From positions 1 through 64,000 of the forward strand of contig CAMWHJ010000001.1 in assembly GCA_947174015.1 (NCBI GenBank): a stretch of DNA of 64,000 nt. Reading direction: 5' to 3'. A program made the position numbers and the translations under genes. The notes beneath the pieces are model-generated. The model was not told the DNA's origin, did not search any database, and saw only the letters and a list, made by a program, of their open reading frames with translations. Below are positions 1 through 9,662 of this stretch, in pieces. The DNA is from an uncultured Lachnospiraceae bacterium. GTDB lineage: Bacteria > Bacillota > Clostridia > Lachnospirales > Lachnospiraceae. How positions within the stretch are numbered: the stretch's first letter is position 1; the number at the start of each line of letters is the position of its first letter.

Positions 1-54
1 TCCACTTTTTCTTACGGTCTGTGCAGTAAATGCACAGACCTACTGAACAGTTAC
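1..54. repeat. Right-end copy of dispersed palindromic repeat
   Basis: This stretch differs from 4501-4554 at only about two positions, so it is a second copy of the right end of the structured element there. It contains a hairpin with arms GGTCTGTGCA and TGCACAGACC and ends in TACTGAACAGTTAC. The rest of the copy, if any, lies left of the window. It may act as a transcription terminator or be a non-autonomous repeat; neither is shown. Confidence 0.7.
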
Positions 55-118
55 CCCTAATTTACTTTATTTGTAACTGCACAGCAGGTGTACAGTTCTT
101 TGACAAATAGTTACAGAA

Positions 119-363
119 TTATTCACATATTTCTTAGAATAGTGTGACTATTTTATTTTTCAATTTTTGACGGTTTTTGTCCACAAATCCATATGATTTT
201 TACTTTCTTCACAAAACGTTTGTTTGGTTTCTCACTTATGTAAACAGCCACTTTTCACCACAAAAAATGTGGATAATGTGGATAACTTCGTGTATAACTT
301 AACTTTCGACTTTTTTCCTCATTTTCAAGCTGTGGATAAGTTTATACACCCGATTGTGGATGA
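119..363. other. oriC: DnaA-box cluster, candidate replication origin (oriC)
   Basis: TGTGGATAA, the complement of the DnaA box TTATCCACA, occurs perfectly at 268-276, directly abutting at 277-285, and again at 331-339. TTATTCACA lies at 119-127. One-mismatch boxes lie at 177-185, 289-297, 342-350 and 355-363. The surrounding 1-550 region is AT-rich and holds no convincing gene; ORF 224-418 lies inside the box cluster and looks spurious. In Firmicutes such clusters flank dnaA, which would lie left of the window. The box density supports an origin, but no neighbouring dnaA or rpmH is visible to confirm it. Confidence 0.6.
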
Positions 364-550
364 TGTGATAATGATGGTCTTTTTGTGCAAAAATATGTTT
401 GATTTTACAAAATGTTAATAAATTCGTTTCTAAATAATACTGATTAATTCATAAATTTACAGATAATTCACACAATGGATTTCACAACCGTACCGTTTAT
501 CTCTATAGAAAAAGGCAGAGAAAACTCTGCCTTAAAAATTCTTATGAAAT

Positions 551-1858
551 TTAGTAAATGTATGTAACTGCCTTACAAGGAGTACGGTAGTTATAAGAAG
601 AAATCTTAATTCCTGTCTTAGCAGTACTTGCGTGCACTACCTGACCATTTCCAATATATAATGCCACATGGTTGATGGCACCGCCATCGGAATAGAATAA
701 TAAATCTCCCGGCTGAATGGCTCCTAACGATACTTCCACACCTCCTGCAGCCTGTGAACGGGAATCTCTTGGAATGGAAATTCCGCAGTCTCTAAAGACA
801 GACTGAACAAATCCGGAACAATCTGCACCGTTGGTCAAACTAGTACCGCCTGCCACATATGGATTTCCCACAAACTGCAATGCATAATTTACAATAGAGG
901 CCCGAGAACCGCCTGCCGGTGCTGATACTGCTGGTGCCGCTGGCTGCTCTGCCGGTGCTGCGCTGGCATTGCTGGTACTTGCACTGCTTTCGCTGGAAGC
1001 GGCTGCTTCACTGCTCTGCTTTTTCTTCTTAGCAGCCTCATCTGCCTGTCTTGCTGCTTCTTCTGCCTCTTTGCGGACTCTTTCTTCCTCCGCCAAACGA
1101 GCCTGTTCTTCTTCAATGGATTCTGCCTGTACAAATTCTGTTTCCAGGTTTACATAATCTGCGGATACATATCCTTCGATATCTGTATCAACGGCAATTT
1201 TAACCCAACCATCCATTTCTTCTACCACATCATAGCTTTCGCCTTCTGGAATCAAAGTCTGTACGGTGGCATCCAAGCCTGCGTCATTGCGAACTTTTAA
1301 GGTTTCCGTATTTACGGTAGCGATTCTGTGACCTACCTCTTTTGCCAACGCTTCTGCCTCTGCTCCACTGACTACAAATTCTGCTTTCACATAACCATCC
1401 ACACTGCCGGACTTAATTTTATACCAGTCACCTTCCGTGGAAATAATGGTGGCAGCGGAATTGTTGTACAACTTTCCTAAAATCTCGCCTTCTTCACTTG
1501 GTTCGCTTCTTAAATTTACATAATTGCTTACCTGAGCGATGGCAATATTGTCATATTCGTTTTTTACTTCCGGTTCTTTTTCAACCGTATCCTGAACCAG
1601 TTCCGTGGTTTCTTTCTGTTCTTCTTTTTGATCCTCTTGTTGTGCTGTATCCTGTGCTTTGTTGTTTTCTGTATCTTCTGCCTTCTCTGCGGCTTTATTC
1701 TCCTGTATCTTTGAATTCGTCTCATTTAACACCACTGAAATTCCTGCTCCCGGCATATCAGACATTACACTGCTCGCCTTAGCTGTTGTGGAATATCCCC
1801 CCGCAACGATAATTGCTGCTAATGTTGCTGCTACTACCTTCATTCCTTTGTTCTGCAT
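551..1858 (-). CDS. Secreted SH3b-NlpC/P60 cell-wall endopeptidase
   Basis: Predicted secreted peptidoglycan hydrolase cleaving stem peptides. The start is placed at the ATG at 1858 because GGAGG sits 5 nt upstream; the ORF-track start 15 codons earlier is a TTG without a site. The protein (435 aa) has an N-terminal signal segment, an acidic Glu/Gln-rich stretch, two bacterial SH3 domains (about 105-165 and 175-240), an Ala/Ser/charged linker, and a C-terminal NlpC/P60 domain. The catalytic Cys is in ADCSGF (about residue 347), with His residues in NHVALYIG and VVHAS. The SH3 domains probably bind the wall. It follows trxB on the same strand. Confidence 0.9.
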   Translation of the reverse strand: MQNKGMKVVAATLAAIIVAGGYSTTAKASSVMSDMPGAGISVVLNETNSKIQENKAAEKAEDTENNKAQDTAQQEDQKEEQKETTELVQDTVEKEPEVKNEYDNIAIAQVSNYVNLRSEPSEEGEILGKLYNNSAATIISTEGDWYKIKSGSVDGYVKAEFVVSGAEAEALAKEVGHRIATVNTETLKVRNDAGLDATVQTLIPEGESYDVVEEMDGWVKIAVDTDIEGYVSADYVNLETEFVQAESIEEEQARLAEEERVRKEAEEAARQADEAAKKKKQSSEAAASSESSASTSNASAAPAEQPAAPAVSAPAGGSRASIVNYALQFVGNPYVAGGTSLTNGADCSGFVQSVFRDCGISIPRDSRSQAAGGVEVSLGAIQPGDLLFYSDGGAINHVALYIGNGQVVHASTAKTGIKISSYNYRTPCKAVTYIY

Positions 1859-1990
1859 AAGTTCCTCCATTGCATAAACCAGATGCCCTCGCATCTTCTT
1901 CAAAATTTACTGTATCACAACACAAGAAATTTTAACAAATATCTTGCATTTTGTCAACCATTGTAATATTTCAGCAAATTTCAGTAAATT

Positions 1991-2920
1991 TTATACAAAA
2001 TCTCGTAATAAATATTCCTGAACCGCAGTAACTGCATTGGCACCATCCGCCGCTGCTGTAATAATCTGACGCAGGGATTTGGTGCGCACATCTCCGGCAG
2101 CGAAAATTCCCGGCACATTTGTTTTTGTATCCTCCCCTGCCTTGATATAGCCCCCTTCATTGCATTCTAACAGACCTTCAAAGCACTCTGTATGGGGGGT
2201 AATTCCCACTGCCACAAATACACCGTCTAAAACCAAATCTTTTTTTTCGTCTGTTTTCACATTACGAATAGTAACTGCTTCTACCGTATCTTCCCCATGA
2301 ATTTTAGTTACTACCGAATCCCAGACAGGGATAATTTTGTCATCTTGCAGTACCTTTTCCTGCAAAATTTTTGCGGCACGAAGAGTGTCTCTCCGGTGAA
2401 TCAGATAGACTCGTTCACATCCTCTTGCTAAGAAAATAGCATCCTCTGCCGCCACATCTCCACCGCCCACCACAGCTACGGTCTTATTTTTAAAAAAGGC
2501 TCCGTCACAGGTGGCACAGTAAGATACACCGCTTCCGCTTAGCTCTTCCTCCCCCGGTACCTGCAATAATCTGTGTTTTGCACCGGTGGCGATAATGACT
2601 GCTTTGGCTCGATAAAGGTTTTTTGCAGTTTTCACTTCCTTAATGCTGGAATCTGCAACCCGTACCTCTTCCACCTGTTGTGAGACAAATTCCGCTCCCA
2701 GCTCCTCTGCATGGGCCCGAAAAGCCTGAGCCAACTGAAATCCATTGCTTTTTGGCATTCCCGGATAATTATCCACCTCATAAGTGTTGATTACCTGTCC
2801 ACCACTTACATAGTTTTTCTCCATTATAATACAGGACAACCGGGCTCTCTGTGCATAGATTGCTGCACTAAGCCCTGCCGGACCGCTTCCTATTATTATC
2901 AAATCATATATGTTATCCAT
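1991..2920 (-). CDS. trxB: Thioredoxin-disulfide reductase
   Basis: NADPH-dependent flavoenzyme that reduces thioredoxin in the cytoplasm. At 309 aa it has the normal family length. It shows the FAD dinucleotide motif GSGPAGLSAAIYA at the N terminus, the redox-active CATC (about residue 136), the NADPH-binding GGGDVAAEDA, and a C-terminal GIFAAGDVR FAD motif. An AGGAGA-type site precedes the ATG. A Fur/PerR-like palindrome lies about 85 bp upstream, which would fit peroxide-responsive control. No thioredoxin gene is adjacent. Confidence 0.95.
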   Translation of the reverse strand: MDNIYDLIIIGSGPAGLSAAIYAQRARLSCIIMEKNYVSGGQVINTYEVDNYPGMPKSNGFQLAQAFRAHAEELGAEFVSQQVEEVRVADSSIKEVKTAKNLYRAKAVIIATGAKHRLLQVPGEEELSGSGVSYCATCDGAFFKNKTVAVVGGGDVAAEDAIFLARGCERVYLIHRRDTLRAAKILQEKVLQDDKIIPVWDSVVTKIHGEDTVEAVTIRNVKTDEKKDLVLDGVFVAVGITPHTECFEGLLECNEGGYIKAGEDTKTNVPGIFAAGDVRTKSLRQIITAAADGANAVTAVQEYLLRDFV

Positions 2921-3004
2921 TCTTTTTGTTTTCTCCTTTTCAACACTCTTCTCACCAGATACACTGAAAAATCAAGATATCCGCAAAAGGCTTATCCCTT
3001 TTAC

Positions 3005-3019
3005 TTATCATAATGATAA
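3005..3019. promoter_or_regulatory. Fur/PerR-like operator upstream of trxB
   Basis: TTATCATAATGATAA is a perfect 7-1-7 palindrome and differs at two positions from the PerR-type consensus TTATAATNATTATAA. It lies between the divergent trxB and SDR genes, nearer trxB. Control of trxB by PerR is plausible for the family; Fur or Zur binding is equally possible from sequence alone. The remaining intergenic DNA (3020-3412) is AT-rich and shows nothing else I can support. Confidence 0.45.
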
Positions 3020-3412
3020 TTGTACAATAAGTGCACAGTCTTATACGGTATCTCTATTAATATAAAACATTTTTTCACAAAAATTTTACCCATACAATAT
3101 TACTATATTTTACCATTTTTTTCAACAATATCCACACGTTCCTATTTCTTTTAAGCCGTAATCTATTTTTTCAAAGTACTTGCATTTTTATACCTGAATT
3201 TCTATACTAATTCTATAAGAAACATCCATCTAAATTCATGAATCTATTCATGATAACAGTATTTGTTTTGTAAAAGGATGTGCACAAAAGTCCAATAAGC
3301 ATTTTTTCACTTGTACGGACAGCACAGCAGAACATGGAGTCTGGAGGGAACATTTACATACTTCTTATAGAAGAAAAGAATTAAATTTGTATACTATATT
3401 GGAGGGTTTGCT

Positions 3413-4147
3413 ATGAATCGAAAAATTACATGTGTCACTGGTTCTTCCCGAGGTATTGGAAAAGCCATTTCCGAAAGCTTTGCCGCTGCCGGCTACGACA
3501 TTGTATTAAATTGCCAAAAAGACGTTGCTGCCATGGAGCAGGTAAGGCAGGAGTTAGAGGAAACTTACTCCATCCGATGTTTTCCTCTGGCAGCAAACGT
3601 TTCTGACAGCCAGGAAGTTCTACTGGGATTTCAAAAAGTTGCAGAGGAATTTGGAGAAATTGACGTACTGATAAACAATGCAGGAATTTCTTATTTTGGT
3701 CTGCTCAGTGATATGACATTCAGCCAATGGCAGCAGGTGTTAAATACAAATTTAAGTTCTGCCTTTTACTGTGCCAAACAAGTAATCCCTGCCATGGTGC
3801 GGAGAAAACATGGAAGAATCATTAATATCTCTTCTATCTGGGGGAACTGCGGTGCCTCCTATGAGACTGCCTATTCCGCTGCCAAGGGGGGACTGAACAC
3901 CTTGACCAAGGCCCTCGCAAAGGAACTGGCTCCCAGTAATATTCCCGTAAATGCCATTTCCTGCGGTGTGATTGACACCGAGATGAATGCCCATTTATCA
4001 GCAGAGGAACGGCAGGCATTGGTGGATGAGATTCCGGCCTGCCGTCTGGGTACCCCGGAGGAAGTGGGACAACTGACCCTTTTACTGGCACAGGCTCCCA
4101 CTTACCTCACCGGACAGATTATCACTATGGATGGAGGATTATTATAA
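3413..4147 (+). CDS. Short-chain dehydrogenase/reductase (FabG/YmfI-like)
   Basis: NAD(P)H-dependent oxidoreductase of the classical SDR family, 244 aa. It has the cofactor motif TGSSRGIG near residue 9, NNAG near 88, the catalytic Ser in NISSIWG, the YSAAK active-site motif near 150, and a typical C-terminal GQIITMDGGLL. GGAGG precedes the ATG by 8 nt. The family includes 3-oxoacyl-ACP reductase and the YmfI-type elongation factor P aminopentanone reductase. No fatty-acid genes are adjacent, so a YmfI-like role is the better guess, but the substrate cannot be read from the sequence. Confidence 0.8.
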   Translation: MNRKITCVTGSSRGIGKAISESFAAAGYDIVLNCQKDVAAMEQVRQELEETYSIRCFPLAANVSDSQEVLLGFQKVAEEFGEIDVLINNAGISYFGLLSDMTFSQWQQVLNTNLSSAFYCAKQVIPAMVRRKHGRIINISSIWGNCGASYETAYSAAKGGLNTLTKALAKELAPSNIPVNAISCGVIDTEMNAHLSAEERQALVDEIPACRLGTPEEVGQLTLLLAQAPTYLTGQIITMDGGLL

Positions 4148-4343
4148 GCTTTTTTATAACGGTTTTAGATCTTTACAGCTACATGTAAAATTATCTGCCG
4201 TGATGGATTTTTGCATAATTCCCCTAATTTTTACAGACTGTACCGTTATTATTTTTTCTTCTATATTAATATTATTTATGTTATAATTCTTTTAATCAGA
4301 TAACTTAGCAGATTTCATTGAAATCCTTTGATATTGTCAGAAT

Positions 4344-4554
4344 GTAACTATTCAGTACCTTCATCGTTACAAGCAAAGAACCATGCAAAATTGTTTTTCG
4401 GGTATTGCACCCATGAAAATTGCTACGCAATGGGTGCAAGCAGGCAATCAAACTGATTTACAGTTTGATTACTTTAGGCAATGGTTCTTTGCCTGTTATA
4501 TCCACTTTTTCTTACAGTCTGTACAGTAAATGCACAGACCTACTGAACAGTTAC
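4344..4554. repeat. Structured MITE-like repeat element
   Basis: A 211-bp intergenic element bounded by inverted ends GTAACTATTCAGTA and TACTGAACAGTTAC. Inside are nested inverted repeats: GCAAAGAACCAT/ATGGTTCTTTGC, TTGCACCCAT/ATGGGTGCAA and AATCAAACTG/CAGTTTGATT, then the TGCACAGACC hairpin. No ORF is present. Partial relatives lie at 1-54, 12461-12540, 21420-21512, 22470-22601 and 25918-26041. It resembles a non-autonomous transposable element or a folded RNA-level repeat. Confidence 0.65.
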
Positions 4555-4598
4555 GTTAGAATAATGAAATAGAATAACAGAAAAAGGCAGGTAATTTT

Positions 4599-5330
4599 AT
4601 GGCACTAACCGGATTTATTACTCTAACTCTTTCCAATCTTTTTCAGTCCCTTCTATACAGTCCGCAAATTCACTTTCTGCTGGTATCCATTCCCCGGCTT
4701 CTGGTTACCACTTTTCTTTGCGGCATTATCGGTATGGAACGGGAGCATGTGAATCGTCCTGCCGGGGTTCGGACACATGTGTTGGTGGGTGTATCTTCTG
4801 CTTTGATCATGGTAACTTCGGAATATATGGTGACTTATTTTCAGGACTTTTACACCATAGATCCCACTAGAATGGGGGCACAGATTATCAGCGGCATCGG
4901 TTTTCTGGGGGCAGGTACCATTATCAAAGACGGCTTCCATGTGCGAGGACTTACCACTGCTGCCAGCCTGTGGGCAGTAACCTGTATCGGCATCGCCGCC
5001 GGTGCCGGATTTTACAGTGGTGCCTTTTTGGCTACTATTGCCATCTATTTGACTCTGGAGGTACTGAAAAAATATATGCTGGGCAAAACTTACAATAAAA
5101 TTCTGCTGATTCGGACAGTGAATCTGGATCACACCCTAGATCAAATACAGTACCAATTGGAAAGGGCACACATCCACATCAATCAGACGGAGCTGCTCCC
5201 CTCCCAGAACGATGGTTCTCGGGAAATTCGGCTTCAAGTTTCCGTATCCTCCAAAGAAGCCATGGTGCAGTTTGCTTTGGATCAGATTTCCGCCATGGAA
5301 GAAGTGTTGAGCCTGGATATGGAGCAGTGA
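4599..5330 (+). CDS. MgtC/SapB family membrane protein
   Basis: Integral membrane protein of the MgtC/SapB family, 243 aa. The N-terminal 150 residues form about four to five hydrophobic segments with the family signature GMEREHVNRPAGVRTHVLVG and the conserved GAGTII and GLTTAASLW stretches. The C-terminal 80 residues are soluble and ACT-like. Family members are linked to growth at low magnesium and to membrane ATPase modulation; no Mg riboswitch or transporter is adjacent here. It lies just after the repeat element and just before the amidohydrolase gene, possibly in one transcript. Confidence 0.88.
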   Translation: MALTGFITLTLSNLFQSLLYSPQIHFLLVSIPRLLVTTFLCGIIGMEREHVNRPAGVRTHVLVGVSSALIMVTSEYMVTYFQDFYTIDPTRMGAQIISGIGFLGAGTIIKDGFHVRGLTTAASLWAVTCIGIAAGAGFYSGAFLATIAIYLTLEVLKKYMLGKTYNKILLIRTVNLDHTLDQIQYQLERAHIHINQTELLPSQNDGSREIRLQVSVSSKEAMVQFALDQISAMEEVLSLDMEQ

Positions 5331-5373
5331 AAACAACAGTTTAATGTGTCTTTCAAGAAAGGAGGGAATGCCT

Positions 5374-6660
5374 ATGACCATTCGGTTTTACAATGCAAGA
5401 ATTCTTACCATGGAAGAACCTTTGGAAATTTTTATGGGAGAGCTTTGGGTAAAGGATGGAAAAATCACCTATTGCGGCAGTCCGGTTTCTGCCCCCATCA
5501 CACAACCTTTTGATCGGGAAATGGACTTACAGGGGAATCTGATCCTGCCGGGCTTCAAAAATGCCCACACCCATTCTGCCATGACCTTTTTGCGCTCCTT
5601 TGCCGACGATCTGCCTTTGCAGGATTGGCTTTCTAAACAGGTGTTTCCCATGGAAGCCCTGCTGACGGAGTCGGATATCTATACCTTGTCAAAGCTTGCA
5701 ATTGCCGAGTATCTTACCAGCGGCATTACCGCCAACTTTGATATGTATGTAAATTCCGATGCCATTGCCCAGTCTTCGGTAGATACCGGGTTTCGAACGG
5801 TGATCGTGTCAGGACTGAACAATTTTGTCCACTCACTGAAAGGACTGGCGGACTGTTATGAAACCTATAACCACTTTCATCCCCTGATCCGTTATCAACT
5901 GGGGTTTCATGCAGAATATACCACCAATGAAAGCCTGCTTTTGGGTGTGGCTGAGTTAGCTAAGACTTACCACGCACCAGTCTATACCCACAATTCAGAG
6001 ACCAATGCAGAGGTTGCAGATTGTATCCGGCGCACAGGCAAAACCCCCACAGCTTACCTTGCCTCTTTGGGTGTGTATGACTATGGCGGCGGAGGCTATC
6101 ATTGTGTACACTTTAGTGAGGAAGATATTGCCATATTTAAAGAAAAGCATCTGTCCGTCATTACCAATCCTGCTTCAAATCTAAAACTTGCCAGTGGTAT
6201 TGCCCCCATCCGCCGCTATCTGGCTGAGGGAATCAATGTGGCACTGGGAACGGACGGACCTGCCAGCAACAACTGTCTTGATATGTTTCGGGAAATGTTT
6301 TTGATGACCGGACTTGCCAAAGTGCGGGAAGAAGATGCCTCTGTGGTGGATGCTCTGTCTGTGCTTCGGGCAGCTACGGTGGGCGGTGCCAAAGCCATGG
6401 GGCTTTCCCAATGCCACACCTTGACTGTGGGCAGTTGTGCCGATTTAACCGTATTGGATCTGCACAAGCCAAATATGCAGCCCTTGAATCACATTTTGAA
6501 AAATATTGTATACAGCGGCAGTAAAGACAATGTGTTGCTCACTATGGTAAATGGCAGAGTTTTGTATGAAAAGGGATGCTTTTATCTGGATGAAGATATC
6601 GAAACCATTTACGAAAAATGCAATAAGATTACACAACGCATCAAAGCTGCAAAAAAATAG
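5374..6660 (+). CDS. Amidohydrolase, MTA/SAH deaminase-type
   Basis: Metal-dependent amidohydrolase of the 5-methylthioadenosine/S-adenosylhomocysteine deaminase (SsnA-like) group, expected to deaminate an adenosine or guanine-like ring. The start is the ATG at 5374, behind GGAGG at 5361-5365, not the track start at 5344. Metal ligands are visible in AHTHSAM, in the HAEY and THNSET segments, and in GTDGPASNN. An N-terminal beta domain and C-terminal LTVLDL segment fit the two-domain fold. Length (428 aa) is normal. A perfect palindromic terminator begins inside the stop region. Confidence 0.85.
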   Translation: MTIRFYNARILTMEEPLEIFMGELWVKDGKITYCGSPVSAPITQPFDREMDLQGNLILPGFKNAHTHSAMTFLRSFADDLPLQDWLSKQVFPMEALLTESDIYTLSKLAIAEYLTSGITANFDMYVNSDAIAQSSVDTGFRTVIVSGLNNFVHSLKGLADCYETYNHFHPLIRYQLGFHAEYTTNESLLLGVAELAKTYHAPVYTHNSETNAEVADCIRRTGKTPTAYLASLGVYDYGGGGYHCVHFSEEDIAIFKEKHLSVITNPASNLKLASGIAPIRRYLAEGINVALGTDGPASNNCLDMFREMFLMTGLAKVREEDASVVDALSVLRAATVGGAKAMGLSQCHTLTVGSCADLTVLDLHKPNMQPLNHILKNIVYSGSKDNVLLTMVNGRVLYEKGCFYLDEDIETIYEKCNKITQRIKAAKK

Positions 6661-6683
6661 GGGAAATTCCCCTATTTTTTGTG
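6652..6683. terminator. Bidirectional rho-independent terminator
   Basis: AATAGGGGAA and TTCCCCTATT form a perfect palindrome flanked by A-runs on the left and T-runs on the right. It therefore works as an intrinsic terminator on both strands, between the converging amidohydrolase and TetR genes. The amidohydrolase stop codon is inside the stem. Confidence 0.9.
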
Positions 6684-7271
6684 AGATTTTATAATATAAC
6701 CTATGGTATCATACAAATGAGGTTTCAGCTCTTGGATTGGCACCGGTTCCTCATAGAGAATGGAATTATATATGGCGGAACCCACCAGTTCAATAATAAG
6801 AAAGAGCATTAACTCCGGCTCCGCAAACTCACATCCGGAAGCTGCTATCAACTGTAAATAACTGTCATAGACATTCGCATCATCACTGGATGAGGGCGAA
6901 ATCAGTGCACTCTTAAACACACCCCAGCCTAAATTTTTTGACAAAAATTTCAGCAGGGACTTGTCCTCTGTCAGTCTGTCCACCACATAATCTGCAATAA
7001 AGATAATCTGGTCATCAATAACTTCTATCTTTTCCTGCTCCAATGCCTGTATGGCAGCAGAAAAAAGCTGGCTTGCCTTGTAAGACACCAATTTATTGCG
7101 GATATCATACTTATCCTTAAAATAAAGATAAAAAGTACCCTTGGCAACGCCTGCCTCCTTGACAATATCTGATATGGTTGTCTTCTGTATCCCATTGGTA
7201 AGAAACAAATGAAATGCCGTATTTAACAACGACTCCCTTTTTTGTTTTTTATTTAAATCTAATTTTCCCAT
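6672..7271 (-). CDS. TetR/AcrR family repressor of the MMPL operon
   Basis: Transcriptional repressor, 199 aa. The N-terminal helix-turn-helix reads TTISDIVKEAGVAKGTFYLYFKDK (cited in part: GVAKGTFYLYF), followed by an all-helical ligand domain. It diverges from the MMPL exporter gene. Three copies of the 13-bp palindrome TGACYAWWAGTCA lie in the shared intergenic space, two of them at the exporter promoter. Local repression with drug- or lipid-triggered release is the expected mode, an inference from family and layout. Confidence 0.88.
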   Translation of the reverse strand: MGKLDLNKKQKRESLLNTAFHLFLTNGIQKTTISDIVKEAGVAKGTFYLYFKDKYDIRNKLVSYKASQLFSAAIQALEQEKIEVIDDQIIFIADYVVDRLTEDKSLLKFLSKNLGWGVFKSALISPSSSDDANVYDSYLQLIAASGCEFAEPELMLFLIIELVGSAIYNSILYEEPVPIQELKPHLYDTIGYIIKSHKK

Positions 7272-7367
7272 ACGAAAATCCTTTCTTATGTTCTGTCCTT
7301 ATCTCAAAAACCATGATATTATATGAAATCTTTTCCGATTGGTACTCTGATATTATATATAGAAAAA

Positions 7368-7523
7368 TGACCAAAAGTCAACATTTTTATAAATCTTTTA
7401 TTTTCACAACTATCATAATCTGTTTTTTTGAAAAAAGCAAGGTAAATGTAAAGTTTTTATAAAGTTATTGACTATTAGTCATTTTTGTAGTATAACAGAA
7501 TCAAGAAAAGTGACCATTAGTCA
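7368..7523. promoter_or_regulatory. Three TetR operators and MMPL operon promoter
   Basis: TGACCAAAAGTCA (7368-7380), TGACTATTAGTCA (7469-7481) and TGACCATTAGTCA (7511-7523) are the same palindrome TGACYAWWAGTCA. A promoter fits with -35 TTGACT at 7468-7473 and -10 TATAAC at 7491-7496, spaced 17 nt. The middle operator covers the -35 box and the third lies just after the start region, so binding would block transcription. The first copy is placed to control tetR itself. Confidence 0.8.
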
Positions 7524-7547
7524 TTAGCAAAACGAAGGAGTGATTTT

Positions 7548-9650
7548 ATGATTAAATTTGGCAAAGGTGTGGTAAAACTTCGAGTACCCATCTTTATCTT
7601 AAGCCTGCTGTTGTTGATACCTTCTGCCATCGGCTATCTGAATACCGGTATCAACTACGATTTACTATCTTATCTGCCGGGAGAACTGGAAACCATGAAA
7701 GGTCAGGATATTCTGGTGGATGAATTTGGTACGGGAGCCTTTTCCTTTTATATTGTGGAAAACAAATCCAACAAGGAAATTTCCGAAATAAAAGAAAAAA
7801 TTCTGGCAGTACCTCATGTGGAAAAAGTAATCTGGTACGATTCCTTAGCAGATTTATCCGTACCAATGAGTGCGATACCTGATGATATCTATCAGGTATT
7901 TAATTCGGAAACCTGTACCATGATGGCAATTATTTTTGATGATACCACCTCCTCGGAGGGAACCATGAAAGCCATCACCACCATCCGGGAATTATCTGAT
8001 GAGGACTGTTATCTCAGCGGTATGTCGCCTGTGGTGGCAGATACCAAGATTATTTCTGAGACAGAAACACCAATTTATGTGGCAATCGCAGCTGTCTTGT
8101 CTGCCATTGTATTGAGTCTCACCATGGATTCCTTCTTAGTACCTCTGCTGTTTCTGATGACCATCGGAATGTCCATTATCTACAATCTGGGTACCAATAT
8201 TTTTATGAGGGAAATCTCCTATATTACACAAGCACTTGCAGCGGTATTACAATTGGGTGTTACCATGGATTATGCCATTTTCCTATGGCACAGCTACGAA
8301 GAACAAAAGGAGCGGTTTCAGGGGGATAAGGAACGTGCCATGTCCCATGCCATCAAGGCAACCATCTCCTCTGTGGTGGGCAGTTCCATCACAACCGTAG
8401 CCGGCTTTATTGCCCTGTGCTTTATGAGTTTTACTTTGGGACTTGACCTTGGTATTGTCATGTCCAAGGGTGTTATATTGGGGGTTGTTGCATGTATTAC
8501 CATCCTGCCTTCCATGATTTTGATTTTTGACAAGGCAATTACAAAAACACACCACAAACCGGTAATCCAAAAGCCGGAAAGACTGCCCTCCTTTATTTCA
8601 AAGCATTATTTGGTGTTCGGTCTTATTTTTATCATTGTACTGTCCCCGGCTTACTATGGAAATTCCCATGCACCGGTTTACTACAATATCGCTGATACTT
8701 TACCGGAAACTTTAGACAGCGTGAAAGCCAACAATAAGCTTTCCGAAAATTTTTCCATGAACTCTACCCACATGATACTGTTCAACAGCCAGTTGTCCGG
8801 CAAAGAAAAACGCTCCATGATAAAAGAGATGGAAGATGTGGACGGTGTAGAATGGGTGCTGGGATATGAGACAATTTTAGGTCCCACCATTCCGGAAAGC
8901 TGGATACCTGAAGAAGTAACGGAAGCATTAGAAAATGACACTTATGAGATATATCTTATCAGTTCTCAGTACAAAGTAGCTTCCGATGAGGTAAACAATC
9001 AGTGCACCCAGTTAAATGATATTATAAAAAGCCATGATTCCAATGCCCTACTGGTGGGCGAGGCACCTTGTACCAAAGATTTGATTACCACCACCGATAA
9101 GGACTTTCAGGTGGTAAGTATTATCTCCATCGGAGCCATCGTTGTGATTATTGCCTTGGTATTCCGTTCCATCTCACTGCCGGTAATCCTTGTGGCCGTC
9201 ATTGAGTTTGCCATCTTTATTAATATGGCAGTGCCATATTACACCAACACTTCCATTCCTTTTATCGCCTCTGTGGTAATCGGAACCATACAGTTGGGTG
9301 CAACCGTGGATTATGCCATTTTGATGACCACCAGATATAAGAAAGAACGCAGAAATGGTGCCACCAAAAAGGATGCCACCTACATTGCATTGGACACATC
9401 CATGATGTCTGTGGTGGGAAGTGCATTAAGCTTTTTCTCTGCAACCATTGGTGTGGCATTATATTCTGACATAGATATGATCAGTGCCATCTGTATGATG
9501 CTTTCACGGGGAGCCATCATCAGTATGTTTGTAGTATTGTGTATTCTTCCTTCCATGTACATGATATTTGACAAGGTCATCTGTTACACAAGTATCGGTT
9601 TTCTGCCAAAGAAAACAAAAAACAATAACAACACAGCCATAAATATTTAG
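7548..9650 (+). CDS. MMPL/RND-family membrane exporter
   Basis: Proton-driven exporter of the MMPL (RND) superfamily, 700 aa. Two similar halves each begin with one membrane helix, continue with a large extracytoplasmic domain (about 35-170 and 375-510), and end in a five-helix bundle. GVTMDYAIFLWHSYEEQ and GATVDYAILMTTRYKKER are the paired family signatures on helix 4 of each half. GAAGGAG lies 6 nt before the ATG. It shares a transcript with the downstream heptad-repeat secreted protein. Related pairs suggest lipid or amphiphile export; the substrate is unknown. Confidence 0.9.
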   Translation: MIKFGKGVVKLRVPIFILSLLLLIPSAIGYLNTGINYDLLSYLPGELETMKGQDILVDEFGTGAFSFYIVENKSNKEISEIKEKILAVPHVEKVIWYDSLADLSVPMSAIPDDIYQVFNSETCTMMAIIFDDTTSSEGTMKAITTIRELSDEDCYLSGMSPVVADTKIISETETPIYVAIAAVLSAIVLSLTMDSFLVPLLFLMTIGMSIIYNLGTNIFMREISYITQALAAVLQLGVTMDYAIFLWHSYEEQKERFQGDKERAMSHAIKATISSVVGSSITTVAGFIALCFMSFTLGLDLGIVMSKGVILGVVACITILPSMILIFDKAITKTHHKPVIQKPERLPSFISKHYLVFGLIFIIVLSPAYYGNSHAPVYYNIADTLPETLDSVKANNKLSENFSMNSTHMILFNSQLSGKEKRSMIKEMEDVDGVEWVLGYETILGPTIPESWIPEEVTEALENDTYEIYLISSQYKVASDEVNNQCTQLNDIIKSHDSNALLVGEAPCTKDLITTTDKDFQVVSIISIGAIVVIIALVFRSISLPVILVAVIEFAIFINMAVPYYTNTSIPFIASVVIGTIQLGATVDYAILMTTRYKKERRNGATKKDATYIALDTSMMSVVGSALSFFSATIGVALYSDIDMISAICMMLSRGAIISMFVVLCILPSMYMIFDKVICYTSIGFLPKKTKNNNNTAINI

Positions 9651-9662
9651 GAGGTTTTTATT

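Noticed and set aside
224-418. 64-aa ORF in the first intergenic region
   Set aside because: It spans the DnaA-box cluster, lacks a ribosome site and has no recognisable protein features.
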